DNA of 64,000 nucleotides from Sedimentitalea nanhaiensis DSM 24252. GTDB lineage: Bacteria > Pseudomonadota > Alphaproteobacteria > Rhodobacterales > Rhodobacteraceae. The notes beneath the pieces were generated by a model, which saw only the letters and a list, made by a program, of their open reading frames with translations, made no database searches and was not told the DNA's origin. The DNA lies in the NCBI RefSeq assembly GCF_000473225.1, contig NZ_KI421509.1, positions 2,639,741 to 2,703,740 of the forward strand, in the 5' to 3' direction. The stretch's first letter is position 1. Every line of letters begins with the position of its first letter. Below, in pieces: positions 17,839 to 27,179 of the stretch. The translations under genes were made by a program, and so were the position numbers.

Positions 17839-20283
17839 ATGGCGGATTTTCCAACCACGGCCCGTGTGGTCATTATCGGCGGCGGCGCGATTGGTGCGTC
17901 ATCGCTGTATCATCTGGCCAAGGCGGGCTGGGCGGATTGCGTCTTGCTGGAAAAGAACGAATTGACCGCCGGGTCCACATGGCATGCCGCAGGCAATGTA
18001 CCGACATTTTCCACCAGCTGGTCGATCATGAACATGCAGCGGTATTCGACCGAGCTGTATCGCGGTCTGGCCGCAGCGGTCGATTACCCGATGAACTATC
18101 ATGTCACCGGCTCGATCCGTCTGGCGCATAGCAAGGAGCGAGTGCAGGAATTCGAACGCGCCAAGGGTATGGGGCGCTATCAGGGCATGGATATCGAAAT
18201 GATGTCGCCCAAAGAGGCGCAGGACCTCTATCCTTTCATGGAACTGCATGATTTGCAGGGGGTTCTGTACGACCCCCATGACGGTGACATCGACCCCAGT
18301 CAGCTGACCCAGGCCCTGGCCAAGGGAGCCCGCGATTTGGGTGCGCGGATCGAGCGGTTCTGTCCCGCCACCGGTGTCAGCCGTGAAAACGGCGAATGGA
18401 TCGTGCAGACCGACAAGGGCGATATTCGCTGCGAATACGTGGTCAACGCCGCCGGATATTATGCCCAGCGGGTCGGCGAGTGGTTCAGGCCCTTTGGCGG
18501 GCGCACAGTGCCGATGATGGTAATGAGCCACCAGTATATGCTCACCGACGAGATTCCGGAAATCGAAGCCTATACCAGGGAACACGGCAAGCTGCCCCTG
18601 CTGCGCGATGTCGATACCTCGTACTACCTGCGGCAGGAAAAGGCCGGTCTGAACCTCGGCCCGTACGAGCGTAACTGCAAGGCGCATTGGATCGCGCCCG
18701 ACGACCCGATGCCGCAGGATTTCAGCTTTCAGCTGTACCCTGACGATCTGGAACGGTTGGAATGGTATATCGAGGACGCGATGGCGCGGGTGCCGCTTTT
18801 GGGGCAGGCGGGGATCAACAAGGTCATCAACGGCCCGATCCCCTATGCGCCCGACGGCTTGCCGCTGATCGGACCAATGCCCGGCGTGCCAAATGCATTC
18901 GAAGCCTGTGTGTTCACCTTTGGCATCGCCCAGGCCGGTGGTGCAGGCAAGGTGCTGGCCGAATGGATCACCGAAGGCGCGACCGAATGGGACATGTGGG
19001 CAGTCGATCCACGCCGCTATACCGATTACACCGACACCGATTATTGTATCGCCAAGGGCATGGAGACCTATGGTCACGAATATGCCATGCATTTTCCGTG
19101 GCACGAATGGCCCGCCGGGCGCGACAAGAAGCTGTCGCCGGTGCATGACAAGGTCAAGAAGTTGGGCGGCGTCATGGGGGCTTACAACGGGTGGGAACGG
19201 GCCAACTGGTTCGCGCAGCCTGGCGACGACACCTCGGAAGACAGCACCCGCACTTGGGAACGCTCGGGCCCCTGGGAGGCCCGCATTCGCGCGGAGTGCC
19301 TGGCGGTGCGCGATGGCGTCGGTGTGCTGGATCTGCCGGGATTCTCGCGGTTCAACCTGTCGGGCGATGGTGCGGCGGAATGGCTGCGCGAACGTATCGC
19401 CGGCGGCTTGCCCAGGATCGGACGGATGAACCTGGCCTATTTCGCCGACAATCGCGGACGCATCCTGACCGAGATGAGCGTGCTGCGGCATCGCGAGGAT
19501 ATGTTCACCCTGATTACCGCCGCGACTGCGCAATGGCATGACCGCGATGTGCTGATGGGCGCGTTGCCCGATCATCTGAGCCTGACCGATCACACCGCCG
19601 ACTATTCGACGCTGATCGTCACCGGCCCGAAATCGCGTGCGTTGTTTGAAACCCTTTCGCCACAGGCCGACCTGACATTGCCATGGCTGTCGCATCAGGC
19701 CGCGCAGGTCGCCGGACATAACGCAGCCCTCGCACGGGTCAGCTTTGCCGGCGAGTTGGGATGGGAAATCCATGCCGCCAATGCCGATATGCCCGCAATT
19801 TACGATGCTGTACTGTCGGCAGGGGCCACACCCTTTGGCATGTGGGCGTTGAATTCGCTGCGGATCGAGAAAGGATACCGCGCGTGGAAAGGCGATTTGT
19901 CGACCGATTACACCTTGCTCGAAGGCGGGTTGGAGCGGTTTGTCAAATTCGACAAGCCACAGGATTTTCCGGGCAAGGCCGCTTTGCTGCACGAACGCCA
20001 ACAGGGCAGCCCAAAACGCTTTGTCACCCTCGTGGTGGACGCGGACGAAGCCGATGCACCGTATATGTCGACCCTGTGGCATGATGGTCAGGTTGTGGGC
20101 GAAACCACATCGGGTGCCTGGGGATATCGGGTCAACGGTTCCGTTGCGCTTGGGATGTTAAGGACAGATCTGGCGGCTCCGGGCACCGAAATTGAAGTCG
20201 AGATTTACGGCACCCGTTGCCGCGCCATCGTTCAGCCCGACCGCCCTCTGTGGGATCCCGAGAACGAAAGGCTCAGGGCATGA
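17839..20283 (+). CDS. FAD-dependent demethylating dehydrogenase fused to GcvT (DMGDH/SarDH-like), copy 1
   Basis: 814 residues. An N-terminal DAO-type flavoprotein (VVIIGGGAIGASSLYHL, residues 10-26) carries GSTWHAAG with His49, the position to which FAD is covalently attached in dimethylglycine and sarcosine dehydrogenases. From about residue 440 the protein is a GcvT aminomethyltransferase-like, folate-binding half (late motif GYRAWKGDLS). Such enzymes oxidise an N-methyl group and pass the one-carbon unit to tetrahydrofolate. It lies 12 bases after GFA and overlaps the methyltransferase gene (ATGA). The exact amine substrate is unknown. Confidence 0.9.
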   Translation: MADFPTTARVVIIGGGAIGASSLYHLAKAGWADCVLLEKNELTAGSTWHAAGNVPTFSTSWSIMNMQRYSTELYRGLAAAVDYPMNYHVTGSIRLAHSKERVQEFERAKGMGRYQGMDIEMMSPKEAQDLYPFMELHDLQGVLYDPHDGDIDPSQLTQALAKGARDLGARIERFCPATGVSRENGEWIVQTDKGDIRCEYVVNAAGYYAQRVGEWFRPFGGRTVPMMVMSHQYMLTDEIPEIEAYTREHGKLPLLRDVDTSYYLRQEKAGLNLGPYERNCKAHWIAPDDPMPQDFSFQLYPDDLERLEWYIEDAMARVPLLGQAGINKVINGPIPYAPDGLPLIGPMPGVPNAFEACVFTFGIAQAGGAGKVLAEWITEGATEWDMWAVDPRRYTDYTDTDYCIAKGMETYGHEYAMHFPWHEWPAGRDKKLSPVHDKVKKLGGVMGAYNGWERANWFAQPGDDTSEDSTRTWERSGPWEARIRAECLAVRDGVGVLDLPGFSRFNLSGDGAAEWLRERIAGGLPRIGRMNLAYFADNRGRILTEMSVLRHREDMFTLITAATAQWHDRDVLMGALPDHLSLTDHTADYSTLIVTGPKSRALFETLSPQADLTLPWLSHQAAQVAGHNAALARVSFAGELGWEIHAANADMPAIYDAVLSAGATPFGMWALNSLRIEKGYRAWKGDLSTDYTLLEGGLERFVKFDKPQDFPGKAALLHERQQGSPKRFVTLVVDADEADAPYMSTLWHDGQVVGETTSGAWGYRVNGSVALGMLRTDLAAPGTEIEVEIYGTRCRAIVQPDRPLWDPENERLRA

Positions 20284-21176
20284 CCGATGTGACCCTGCTG
20301 GATGGCTCGATCGGGCAGGAACTCGTGAGGCGCAGCGGCACCCGGGCGACGCCGCTGTGGTCGACGCGGGTGATGATGGACGATCCCGACCTGGTCGGGG
20401 CGCTACATTCGGACTACTTTGCGGTCGGCGCTACAGTGGCAACCACCAACACCTATGCGGTCCATCGCAGCCGTCTGGCGCGTGTCGGGCTGGAAGATCG
20501 GGTGCCCGCCCTGACCGACACGGCGCTCACGCAGGCCGAAATGGCGCGCGAGCGCTTTAGCGGCGGGCGGATCGCAGGATCGCTGGGGCCGCTGTTTGCG
20601 TCTTATCGGCCCGACCTGAACCCCGACCCCGAAGAGGCCGAGCTGAAATTCGGCGAACTGGTGCGATTGATGCGGCCCCGCGTCGATCTATTCCTGATCG
20701 AAACCGTGTCGTCCATACAAGAGGCCGAAGGTGCATTGCGCGCCACCGAGGATTGCGGCAAGCCGGTCTGGTTGGCATTGACGGTTCAGGATGATGATGG
20801 CACGCGCTTGCGATCCGGCGAGTTGCTGACCCAGATCGTGCCTATGCTGCACCGATTCAACCCAGACGCCGTGCTCCTGAACTGTTCGCGCCCCGAAGCG
20901 GTGAGCCAGGGGTTGGACATCGTCACGGATTTCGGCTGGCCTTTTGGGGCATATGCCAACGGTTTCGCCGGGATTGCCGACGAATTTCTCAAGGATGCCC
21001 CGACTGTGGACAGTCTGGAACGCCGTGTTGATCTGGCGCCTGAACCCTATGCAGAACACGCGATGGGTTGGGTGAAACAGGGGGCCACCATTGTCGGGGG
21101 GTGCTGCGAGGTTGGCCCGGATCATATCGCTGAACTGGCGCGCCAACTGCGCGCGGCCGGACACAAAATTGTTTGA
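20280..21176 (+). CDS. Homocysteine S-methyltransferase family protein
   Basis: 298 residues, a TIM-barrel homocysteine-binding domain. The three zinc cysteines of the family are present: Cys202 in LLNCSRPE and the pair Cys275-Cys276 in VGGCCEVGPDHI. Family members transfer a methyl group from betaine, S-methylmethionine or a related donor to homocysteine. Its position between two demethylase-like genes suggests that it removes the first methyl from a quaternary or tertiary amine, as BHMT does with glycine betaine. Start taken at 20280, overlapping the previous stop. Confidence 0.9.
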   Translation: MTDVTLLDGSIGQELVRRSGTRATPLWSTRVMMDDPDLVGALHSDYFAVGATVATTNTYAVHRSRLARVGLEDRVPALTDTALTQAEMARERFSGGRIAGSLGPLFASYRPDLNPDPEEAELKFGELVRLMRPRVDLFLIETVSSIQEAEGALRATEDCGKPVWLALTVQDDDGTRLRSGELLTQIVPMLHRFNPDAVLLNCSRPEAVSQGLDIVTDFGWPFGAYANGFAGIADEFLKDAPTVDSLERRVDLAPEPYAEHAMGWVKQGATIVGGCCEVGPDHIAELARQLRAAGHKIV

Positions 21177-21215
21177 AACCAATGCGCGTCTTTGCGACGA
21201 CAGGAGAAAAGTGAA

Positions 21216-23654
21216 ATGACGGAAATTCCCAGCCGGGCTCGCGTGGTAATCATTGGCGGCGGTGTCATTGGATGTTCGGTGGCCTATCACCTGACCAAGC
21301 TGGGGTGGCAGGATGTGGTTCTGCTGGAACGCAAGCAACTGACCAGCGGCACGACGTGGCATGCGGCCGGGTTGATCGGGCAACTGCGGGCCTCGTCCAA
21401 TATGACCAAGCTGGCGCGCTATTCCGCCGAACTGTATGCGGGGCTGGAGGCGGAAACCGGCGTGGCGACGGGGCTGCGCCAGGTCGGGTCGGTTTCCGTT
21501 GCGTTGACGGCCGAGCGCAAGGAAGAGTTGTTTCGCAATGCGGCCATGGCACGGGCCTTTGGGGTGCCGGTCGAGGAAATCTCGCCCGCCGAGGTCAAAG
21601 AGCGTTACGGGCATATCAACCTCGATGGCGTCAAGGCGGGGGTATGGCTGCCCACGGATGGGCAGGGCGATCCGGCCAATATTGCACTGGCGATGGCCAA
21701 GGGCGCGCGCCAGCGGGGCGCGGTGGTCGCTGAACGCACCAAGGTCACCGGGATCACGCGCGAGGGGCGTCGCATCACCGGTGTGTCCTATGACGGACCC
21801 GATGGGCCGGGGCACATTGCCTGCGAACAGGTCGTCAACTGTGCAGGCATGTGGGGCCATCAGGTCGGGCGCATGCTGGGCACCAATGTGCCACTGCAGG
21901 CGTGCGAGCATTTTTATATCGTGTCCGAACCTATCGCCGGGCTGACCCAGATGCCGGTATTGCGGGTGCCGGACGAATGCGCCTATTACAAGGAAGATGC
22001 CGGCAAGATGATGCTGGGTGCGTTCGAGCCGGTGTCAAAACCATGGGGGCCGATTCCTGAAGACTTTGAGTTCGATCAGCTGCCCGAAGATTTCGACCAC
22101 TTCGAGCCGATCCTTGAACATGCGGTGAACCGGTTGCCGATGCTGGCAGATGCCGGGATCCACACGTTTTTTAACGGGCCGGAAAGCTTTACCCCCGACG
22201 ATGCCTATCACCTGGGGCTGGCACCCGAGATGGACAATGTCTGGGTCGCCGCCGGGTTCAATTCGATCGGAATTCAGTCCGCCGGCGGCGCGGGTATGGC
22301 GTTGGCGCAATGGATGGAGGACGGGCAGAAGCCCTTTGACCTGGGCGATGTGGATATTTCCAGGATGCAGCCGTTTCAGGGTAACAAGACCTATCTGGCA
22401 GATCGCTCGACCGAAACGCTGGGCCTGCTCTATGCCGACCATTTCCCTTATCGGCAAAAGGCCACCGCGCGAGGCGTGCGGCGCACGCCGTTCCATCATC
22501 AACTGCTGGAAAACGGCGCGGTCATGGGCGAATTGGCCGGATGGGAACGCGCCAATTGGTACGCGAATCCGGGGCAGGAAGCGTCTTATGCCTATTCCTG
22601 GAAGCGGCAGAATTTCTTTGACAATGTCGCCGCCGAACATCGTGCGGTGCGCGAGAATGTCGGGATGTACGACATGTCCTCGTTCGGAAAGATCCGCGTC
22701 GAGGGGCCGGATGCCTGCGCGTTTCTGAACTATGTCGGCGGCGGTGAATATGACGTACCCGTGGGCAAGATCGTCTATACCCAGTTTCTGAATGACCGGG
22801 CCGGAATCGAGGCGGACGTGACCGTGACCCGCCTGTCCGAAACCGCCTATCTGGTGGTGACCCCGGCGGCGACACGACAGGCCGATCAGGTCTGGATGCA
22901 GCGCCACAAGGGTGATTTCAATATTGTCCTGACCGACGTTACCGCTGGCGAAGGTGTATTGGCCGTCATGGGGCCCAACGCCCGCAAGCTGATGCAGGCG
23001 GTATCGCCCAATGACTTTTGCAATGCAGTCAATCCGTTTGGTACTGCGCAGGACATTGAACTGGGCATGGGGCTGGCCCGCGTGCACCGGGTCACATATG
23101 TGGGCGAACTGGGGTGGGAGATCTATGTCTCATCCGACATGGCGCAACATGCCTTTGAGACCTTGTATGCCGCCGGTCGGGACATGGGGCTGAAGCTGTG
23201 TGGCATGCACATGATGGATACCTGCCGGATCGAAAAGGGGTTTCGTCACTTTGGCCACGACATCACCTGTCAGGATCACGTGCTCGAGGCCGGTCTGGGG
23301 TTCGCGGTCAAGACCGACAAACCGGACTTTATCGGGCGCGAGGCGGTGCTGGCGAAAAAGGAAAGCGGGCTGGATGCACGAATGGTGCAGTTCAAGCTGC
23401 GCGATGCCGAGCCTCTGTTGTACCATAACGAACCGATCCTGCGCGATGGCGAGATCGTCGGCTATCTGTCCTCTGGGGCCTATGGGCACCATCTGGGGGC
23501 GGCGATCGGGATGGGGTACGTGCCATGTAAGGGCGAAACGACCGCGCAGGTTCTGGCCTCGTCCTATCAGATCGATGTGGCCGGGGTTCGGGTTGCGGCA
23601 GAGGCGTCGTTGAAACCGATGTATGACCCCAAAGCCGAACGGGCGCGCAGCTAG
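21216..23654 (+). CDS. FAD-dependent demethylating dehydrogenase fused to GcvT (DMGDH/SarDH-like), copy 2
   Basis: 812 residues with the same layout as copy 1: VVIIGGGVIGCSVAYHL, GTTWHAAG with His49 in the covalent-FAD position, then a GcvT half from about residue 430 (late motif CRIEKGFRHFGHDI). The two copies are clearly diverged paralogues rather than a recent duplication. ATG at 21216 follows AGGAG with good spacing. It is the last gene of the operon; an 18-bp hairpin begins seven bases after its stop, and its stop overlaps the stop of the convergent SnoaL-like gene. Confidence 0.9.
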   Translation: MTEIPSRARVVIIGGGVIGCSVAYHLTKLGWQDVVLLERKQLTSGTTWHAAGLIGQLRASSNMTKLARYSAELYAGLEAETGVATGLRQVGSVSVALTAERKEELFRNAAMARAFGVPVEEISPAEVKERYGHINLDGVKAGVWLPTDGQGDPANIALAMAKGARQRGAVVAERTKVTGITREGRRITGVSYDGPDGPGHIACEQVVNCAGMWGHQVGRMLGTNVPLQACEHFYIVSEPIAGLTQMPVLRVPDECAYYKEDAGKMMLGAFEPVSKPWGPIPEDFEFDQLPEDFDHFEPILEHAVNRLPMLADAGIHTFFNGPESFTPDDAYHLGLAPEMDNVWVAAGFNSIGIQSAGGAGMALAQWMEDGQKPFDLGDVDISRMQPFQGNKTYLADRSTETLGLLYADHFPYRQKATARGVRRTPFHHQLLENGAVMGELAGWERANWYANPGQEASYAYSWKRQNFFDNVAAEHRAVRENVGMYDMSSFGKIRVEGPDACAFLNYVGGGEYDVPVGKIVYTQFLNDRAGIEADVTVTRLSETAYLVVTPAATRQADQVWMQRHKGDFNIVLTDVTAGEGVLAVMGPNARKLMQAVSPNDFCNAVNPFGTAQDIELGMGLARVHRVTYVGELGWEIYVSSDMAQHAFETLYAAGRDMGLKLCGMHMMDTCRIEKGFRHFGHDITCQDHVLEAGLGFAVKTDKPDFIGREAVLAKKESGLDARMVQFKLRDAEPLLYHNEPILRDGEIVGYLSSGAYGHHLGAAIGMGYVPCKGETTAQVLASSYQIDVAGVRVAAEASLKPMYDPKAERARS

Positions 23655-24127
23655 GCTCGTCTGATTGCATCCTGGGTGTCATCCGGTCCGGCACCCAGGA
23701 TGCAATCAGGCGTGGTCATGCCAGCGCTTTGCGGTACTCTTGGAAACGCGGATCGGTGGAAATGCGGGGTCATCATGGCGTCGCGCAGCGCGCCGATGGT
23801 CTTGTAGGGGCGCATGACCACTTCGAATTTTTGGATCAACCCGTCGTCGTTCAGCGTGATCAGGTCCACACCGACCGCATCCAGATCACCGATCTTGCAC
23901 TGGAATTCCAACGCCCAGTCGTGGCCGTCGCCCATTACCCGGCGATATTTGAAATCGCTGAACACCTGTCCGACATGGCCCAGCACCGCCGCCACCGGTG
24001 CCCGCCCTATCCAGGTCGCGAAATAGGTCGGCGGCATAAACGTCACATCTTCGGCCAATATCTCTGCGATCTTGGTGTCGTCCCCTTTGGCGACGACCTC
24101 TTGCATCCTGGTGATGGTGGGGTGCAT
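23651..24127 (-). CDS. SnoaL-like (nuclear transport factor 2 fold) protein
   Basis: 158 residues; the first 115 fit a SnoaL/NTF2-like cone (MQEVVAKGDDTKIAEILAEDVTFMPP, seen in part, and later LITLNDDGLIQKFEVVMRP). Function unknown; members range from isomerases to binding proteins. The C-terminal tail (about residues 140-156) is encoded inside a perfect inverted repeat and is unlikely to be conserved. Start chosen at 24127 rather than 24160 because conserved-looking sequence begins there. The stop overlaps the convergent stop by four bases. Confidence 0.72.
   Translation of the reverse strand: MHPTITRMQEVVAKGDDTKIAEILAEDVTFMPPTYFATWIGRAPVAAVLGHVGQVFSDFKYRRVMGDGHDWALEFQCKIGDLDAVGVDLITLNDDGLIQKFEVVMRPYKTIGALRDAMMTPHFHRSAFPRVPQSAGMTTPDCILGAGPDDTQDAIRRA
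23661..23709. terminator. 18-bp perfect hairpin at the end of the demethylase operon
   Basis: CTGATTGCATCCTGGGTG (23661-23678) is exactly mirrored at 23692-23709 with a 13-base loop. It starts seven bases beyond the stop of the second demethylase. No T-run follows on either side, so it is not a classical intrinsic terminator, but a stem of this strength would end or stabilise the operon transcript. It is inside the 3' end of the SnoaL-like gene on the other strand. Confidence 0.65.
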
Positions 24128-24241
24128 GCCCTGGATCCTTTCACGGTTTCGTTGCACCACAGTTGCGTCTGTGACCTGCGGGCGGCAAGCGCGACGTCAC
24201 GTGAACTTGCCGGCAGGCTGGCTTGGCGATAGGCAGGCGCG

Positions 24242-24895
24242 ATGACGGTATCCTCTGACTATTCCCCGCCCGACGGTCCGCTGGACATTCTGCACGACGA
24301 TGCCCAGATCATCGCGGTGAACAAACCTGCGGGGCTGCTCAGTGTTCCGGGGCGCGGCGCGCATCTGGCCGACTGTTTGTTGTCGCGGCTGCAGGCCGTG
24401 TTTCCCGATGTTCTGCTGGTGCATCGGCTGGACAGGGACACATCCGGGGTGATGGTCTTTGCCCTGACGCCCCATGCACAGCGTCACCTGGGCCAACAGT
24501 TCGAAAAGCGGCAGGCGCGCAAGATCTATGTGGCGCGGTTGGCTGGGGAATTGACGCCCAAAACCGGAACCGTGGATCTGCCGCTGATCGTGGACTGGCC
24601 CAATCGCCCGCGCCAGAAGGTGTGCCATGACACCGGCAAGCCGTCCGTGACCGATTGGCGGGTGCTGCGGTATCAGGACGGCACAACCCGGATACGGCTT
24701 GGGCCAAAAACCGGTCGGACGCATCAATTGCGGGTCCATATGGCGGCGCTGGGCCATCCCATCCTGGGCGATCCGCTGTATGCGCAAGGCATTGATGCCG
24801 AACATGACCGGATGATGCTGCATTCCGAGGAATTGCGGATCAAGCACCCGGACAGCGGCGCGTCGGTAAAGCTGCGATTCGCTGCCGACTTCTAG
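24242..24895 (+). CDS. RluA-family pseudouridine synthase
   Basis: 217 residues with the catalytic Asp motif HRLDRDTSGVMVFA and the LGPKTGRTHQLRVHMAALG motif. No S4 domain is present, as in RluA-type short enzymes. It isomerises uridines in rRNA or tRNA; the exact target is not readable. Convergent with the GT11 gene. Confidence 0.92.
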   Translation: MTVSSDYSPPDGPLDILHDDAQIIAVNKPAGLLSVPGRGAHLADCLLSRLQAVFPDVLLVHRLDRDTSGVMVFALTPHAQRHLGQQFEKRQARKIYVARLAGELTPKTGTVDLPLIVDWPNRPRQKVCHDTGKPSVTDWRVLRYQDGTTRIRLGPKTGRTHQLRVHMAALGHPILGDPLYAQGIDAEHDRMMLHSEELRIKHPDSGASVKLRFAADF

Positions 24896-24920
24896 GTCGC
24901 GGGCGCGGAGCAGAGACCGG

Positions 24921-25760
24921 TCAGACGTCGATTCGCAGCCAGTCGGGTGGCAGGATGTCCGGATTCGCCAGTTTCGGATCGCCGAACCATTTTGCCGGAC
25001 CGGCGACGCGTTTTCCCGGATTGGCATTCAGCCAGGCCCCCCACCATGAAAACGAGGAATTTCCGATGATGTTGTGATCGCACAGCGACATCAGGCGCAT
25101 GTCCTCGAAATCATGGTCCGGTCCGTTGAAATCCACGACCGTCTTGGCGCAGGGCAGGGGCAGGTTTTCCCTGGCCCACTCCGGATCATCGGAGAAAACA
25201 AACACCGTCGGATCGCCGTCCAGGCCGCTCAGGACTTGTGACAGGGCGGCATCGTAATAGGACTGATCGCAAAGCACATGCGCCCCTAGCGTCACATAAT
25301 CGCCTCGCCGGACATGCAGCGATACGGCAAGGCCGCCGCCGATCCGCGCCGCCATTTCGGCATTCGCGGTCGAGGAAAATTCGGGAAACCGAAAATCCTG
25401 CCGGATCTGATCGGCAGCATCGGAGAAATAGCGTTCGCACTGCCAATAGCCGTGCAGATAGCTGCCATCGGGGAAACGTTCGAACCCAGCATTATATCCC
25501 AGACCCTGTTCGCGCTGAAACCGCCGACTGGTCAGCCGCCACAGGCCATAGCGCAGGGGCGTGTCCTGTTTCAGCGGCGGCAGCGTCTGCGGTTGCACCA
25601 GCGGCAGATCGAATACCCGGGTCAGTACGCCTTCGCCGCGCGATTGCGCCAGTCGCGCATCCAGCGCAACCTGTGTGCCCAGCCGTGTCGCCAGCCCGCG
25701 CGCAGCGGCGTATTGAAACATCTGGTTGCCCAGTCGCCCGTGCAGGCGGGTTGTGATCAT
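24921..25760 (-). CDS. GT11 glycosyltransferase (alpha-1,2-fucosyltransferase-like)
   Basis: 279 residues. It opens with the GT11 signature RLHGRLGNQMFQYAAARGLA and carries HVRRGDYV near residue 145, the GDP-fucose-binding HxRRxDY motif, followed by YYDAALSQVL and late FSWWGAWLN. It probably adds fucose or a related sugar to a surface glycan. It stands alone with no other glycan genes, next to tRNA-Val, which suggests acquisition. Confidence 0.88.
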   Translation of the reverse strand: MITTRLHGRLGNQMFQYAAARGLATRLGTQVALDARLAQSRGEGVLTRVFDLPLVQPQTLPPLKQDTPLRYGLWRLTSRRFQREQGLGYNAGFERFPDGSYLHGYWQCERYFSDAADQIRQDFRFPEFSSTANAEMAARIGGGLAVSLHVRRGDYVTLGAHVLCDQSYYDAALSQVLSGLDGDPTVFVFSDDPEWARENLPLPCAKTVVDFNGPDHDFEDMRLMSLCDHNIIGNSSFSWWGAWLNANPGKRVAGPAKWFGDPKLANPDILPPDWLRIDV

Positions 25761-25914
25761 CGGGTAAGGCTCCGGTCGGGTCTGACCTCAAAGGCATACG
25801 CGATCCATGCCGTGCAAGGCAATCGACCGCCGGTCAATGGCTCGACAGTGCGCGGCAAGAACGTGGGGTTGCCCCTTGCAGAGGTGCAAAAGTGACGCTA
25901 GAAGGCCGCTGCAC

Positions 25915-25989
25915 GGGTGATTAGCTCAGTGGTAGAGCGCTTCGTTCACATCGAAGATGTCAGGAGTTCAAATCTCTTATCACCCACCA
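25915..25989 (+). tRNA. tRNA-Val (anticodon CAC)
   Basis: A 75-base cloverleaf: acceptor stem GGGTGAT / ATCACCC, D-arm with AGCTCAGTGGTAGAGC, anticodon stem CTTCG / CGAAG around loop TTCACAT (anticodon CAC, codon GTG), T-arm AGGAGTTCAAATCTCTT (loop TTCAAAT), discriminator A and encoded CCA. Confidence 0.97.
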
Positions 25990-26271
25990 TTTTACCGGGC
26001 AAGTTATCTCGGATGATGTTTGAACATGGATGCATTTCCCGTTAATGCAGCGGAACAATCGGTTGCCGGATGCGCCCTTTCACAGCCTTGATCCAGAATG
26101 CCGTGAGCCCTGCCTTTGTGATATGGGTTCGGTGAACCGCCACCGTTTGCGGCAAGCCGGTCTCGTATCATTGGGGCGATGGCTCGTGGGGCTTGGCGGC
26201 AGTAACGTCGCCCTGGCGGGCAGATACGAATGGACACCGCAGCGCGGATTATCAGAGGACAGCGAAACGGC

Positions 26272-27147
26272 ATGTGCCCAGCACCCATAGAAGACGACGG
26301 TAAACGCGGGTTCATCATCCCGATTGGCGGCGGTGAAGACCGGGTCAAGGAAATGGCAATCCACCGCAAGTTTGTAGAGCTTTCAGGTGGGCCGGATGCG
26401 GATATCGTTGTCATTCCGACCGCCTCGATGCTGGAAGAAACCGGTCCCGACTATCACCGGATCTTTTCCGAACTGGGCGCGGGCAAGGTGGAATTCCTGC
26501 CGATTGCGCAACGCTCCGACTGCGACAACCCCGAATTTTCCGAAATGCTGGACAATGCCACCGGTATTTTCATCACCGGTGGGAATCAGCTGCGCCTGTC
26601 TGCAATTCTGGGCGGCACGCTTGTGGCGCAGCGGATTCGCCGTCGAAATGCCGCCGGGGTTCCGGTGGCGGGTACGTCCGCGGGGGCGTCGATCATGTCT
26701 GAACACATGGTCGCGGGCGGCAGCGGCAGCACGGCGCCAGCTGAGGGTAACGTGACCTTGGCACCGGGAATCGGGCTGACGAATGCCGTCATCATCGACC
26801 AGCATTTTACCCAGCGAAATCGGCTGGGTCGCCTGCTAACTGCTTCGTCCTACAACCCTTTCCTGATCGGGCTGGGCATCGATGAAGACACTGCAGCCTT
26901 TATCGGACCGGAAAATGTGCTGGAAGTTGTCGGCAGCGGTACTGTGACCGTGGTGGATGCCAGTCAGCTGACGCACTCTTCGATGTGGGATGCGCGCCCG
27001 GGCGAAGCGCTCAGCCTGTTGGGTCTTCGCCTTGACGTTCTGAACGAGGGATGCCGTTATGACCTGACGGCCCACATGGCTTATCCGCCGGATGAGCACC
27101 TGGCACTGTGTGCCCTGCCAGTGACAGACGGTGATAACACCGCATAG
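26272..27147 (+). CDS. cphB: Cyanophycinase
   Basis: 291-residue serine exopeptidase of the S51-like family that releases beta-Asp-Arg dipeptides from cyanophycin. Seen: FIIPIGGGEDR at the N-terminus, IFITGGNQLRLS, the nucleophile elbow VAGTSAGASIMS (Ser136) and IIDQHFTQRNRLGRL with the histidine. I start at 26272 (GAGGA upstream); an in-frame ATG at 26230 would add 14 unconserved residues. cphA follows after 32 bases. No isoaspartyl dipeptidase is in the window to finish degradation. Confidence 0.93.
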   Translation: MCPAPIEDDGKRGFIIPIGGGEDRVKEMAIHRKFVELSGGPDADIVVIPTASMLEETGPDYHRIFSELGAGKVEFLPIAQRSDCDNPEFSEMLDNATGIFITGGNQLRLSAILGGTLVAQRIRRRNAAGVPVAGTSAGASIMSEHMVAGGSGSTAPAEGNVTLAPGIGLTNAVIIDQHFTQRNRLGRLLTASSYNPFLIGLGIDEDTAAFIGPENVLEVVGSGTVTVVDASQLTHSSMWDARPGEALSLLGLRLDVLNEGCRYDLTAHMAYPPDEHLALCALPVTDGDNTA

Positions 27148-27179
27148 GCAGGGTCCTGAAAACTGAACGGGGAACCTGC

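Noticed and set aside
17899-20082. 727-codon leftward frame opposite the first demethylase gene
   Set aside because: Same reason: antisense shadow, His/Arg-rich and without recognisable domains. The same applies to 27297-29594 opposite cphA and 49259-51205 opposite dxs.
26030-26290. 86-codon rightward frame between tRNA-Val and cphB
   Set aside because: It runs into the cphB start in another frame, has no ribosome site and no family resemblance.
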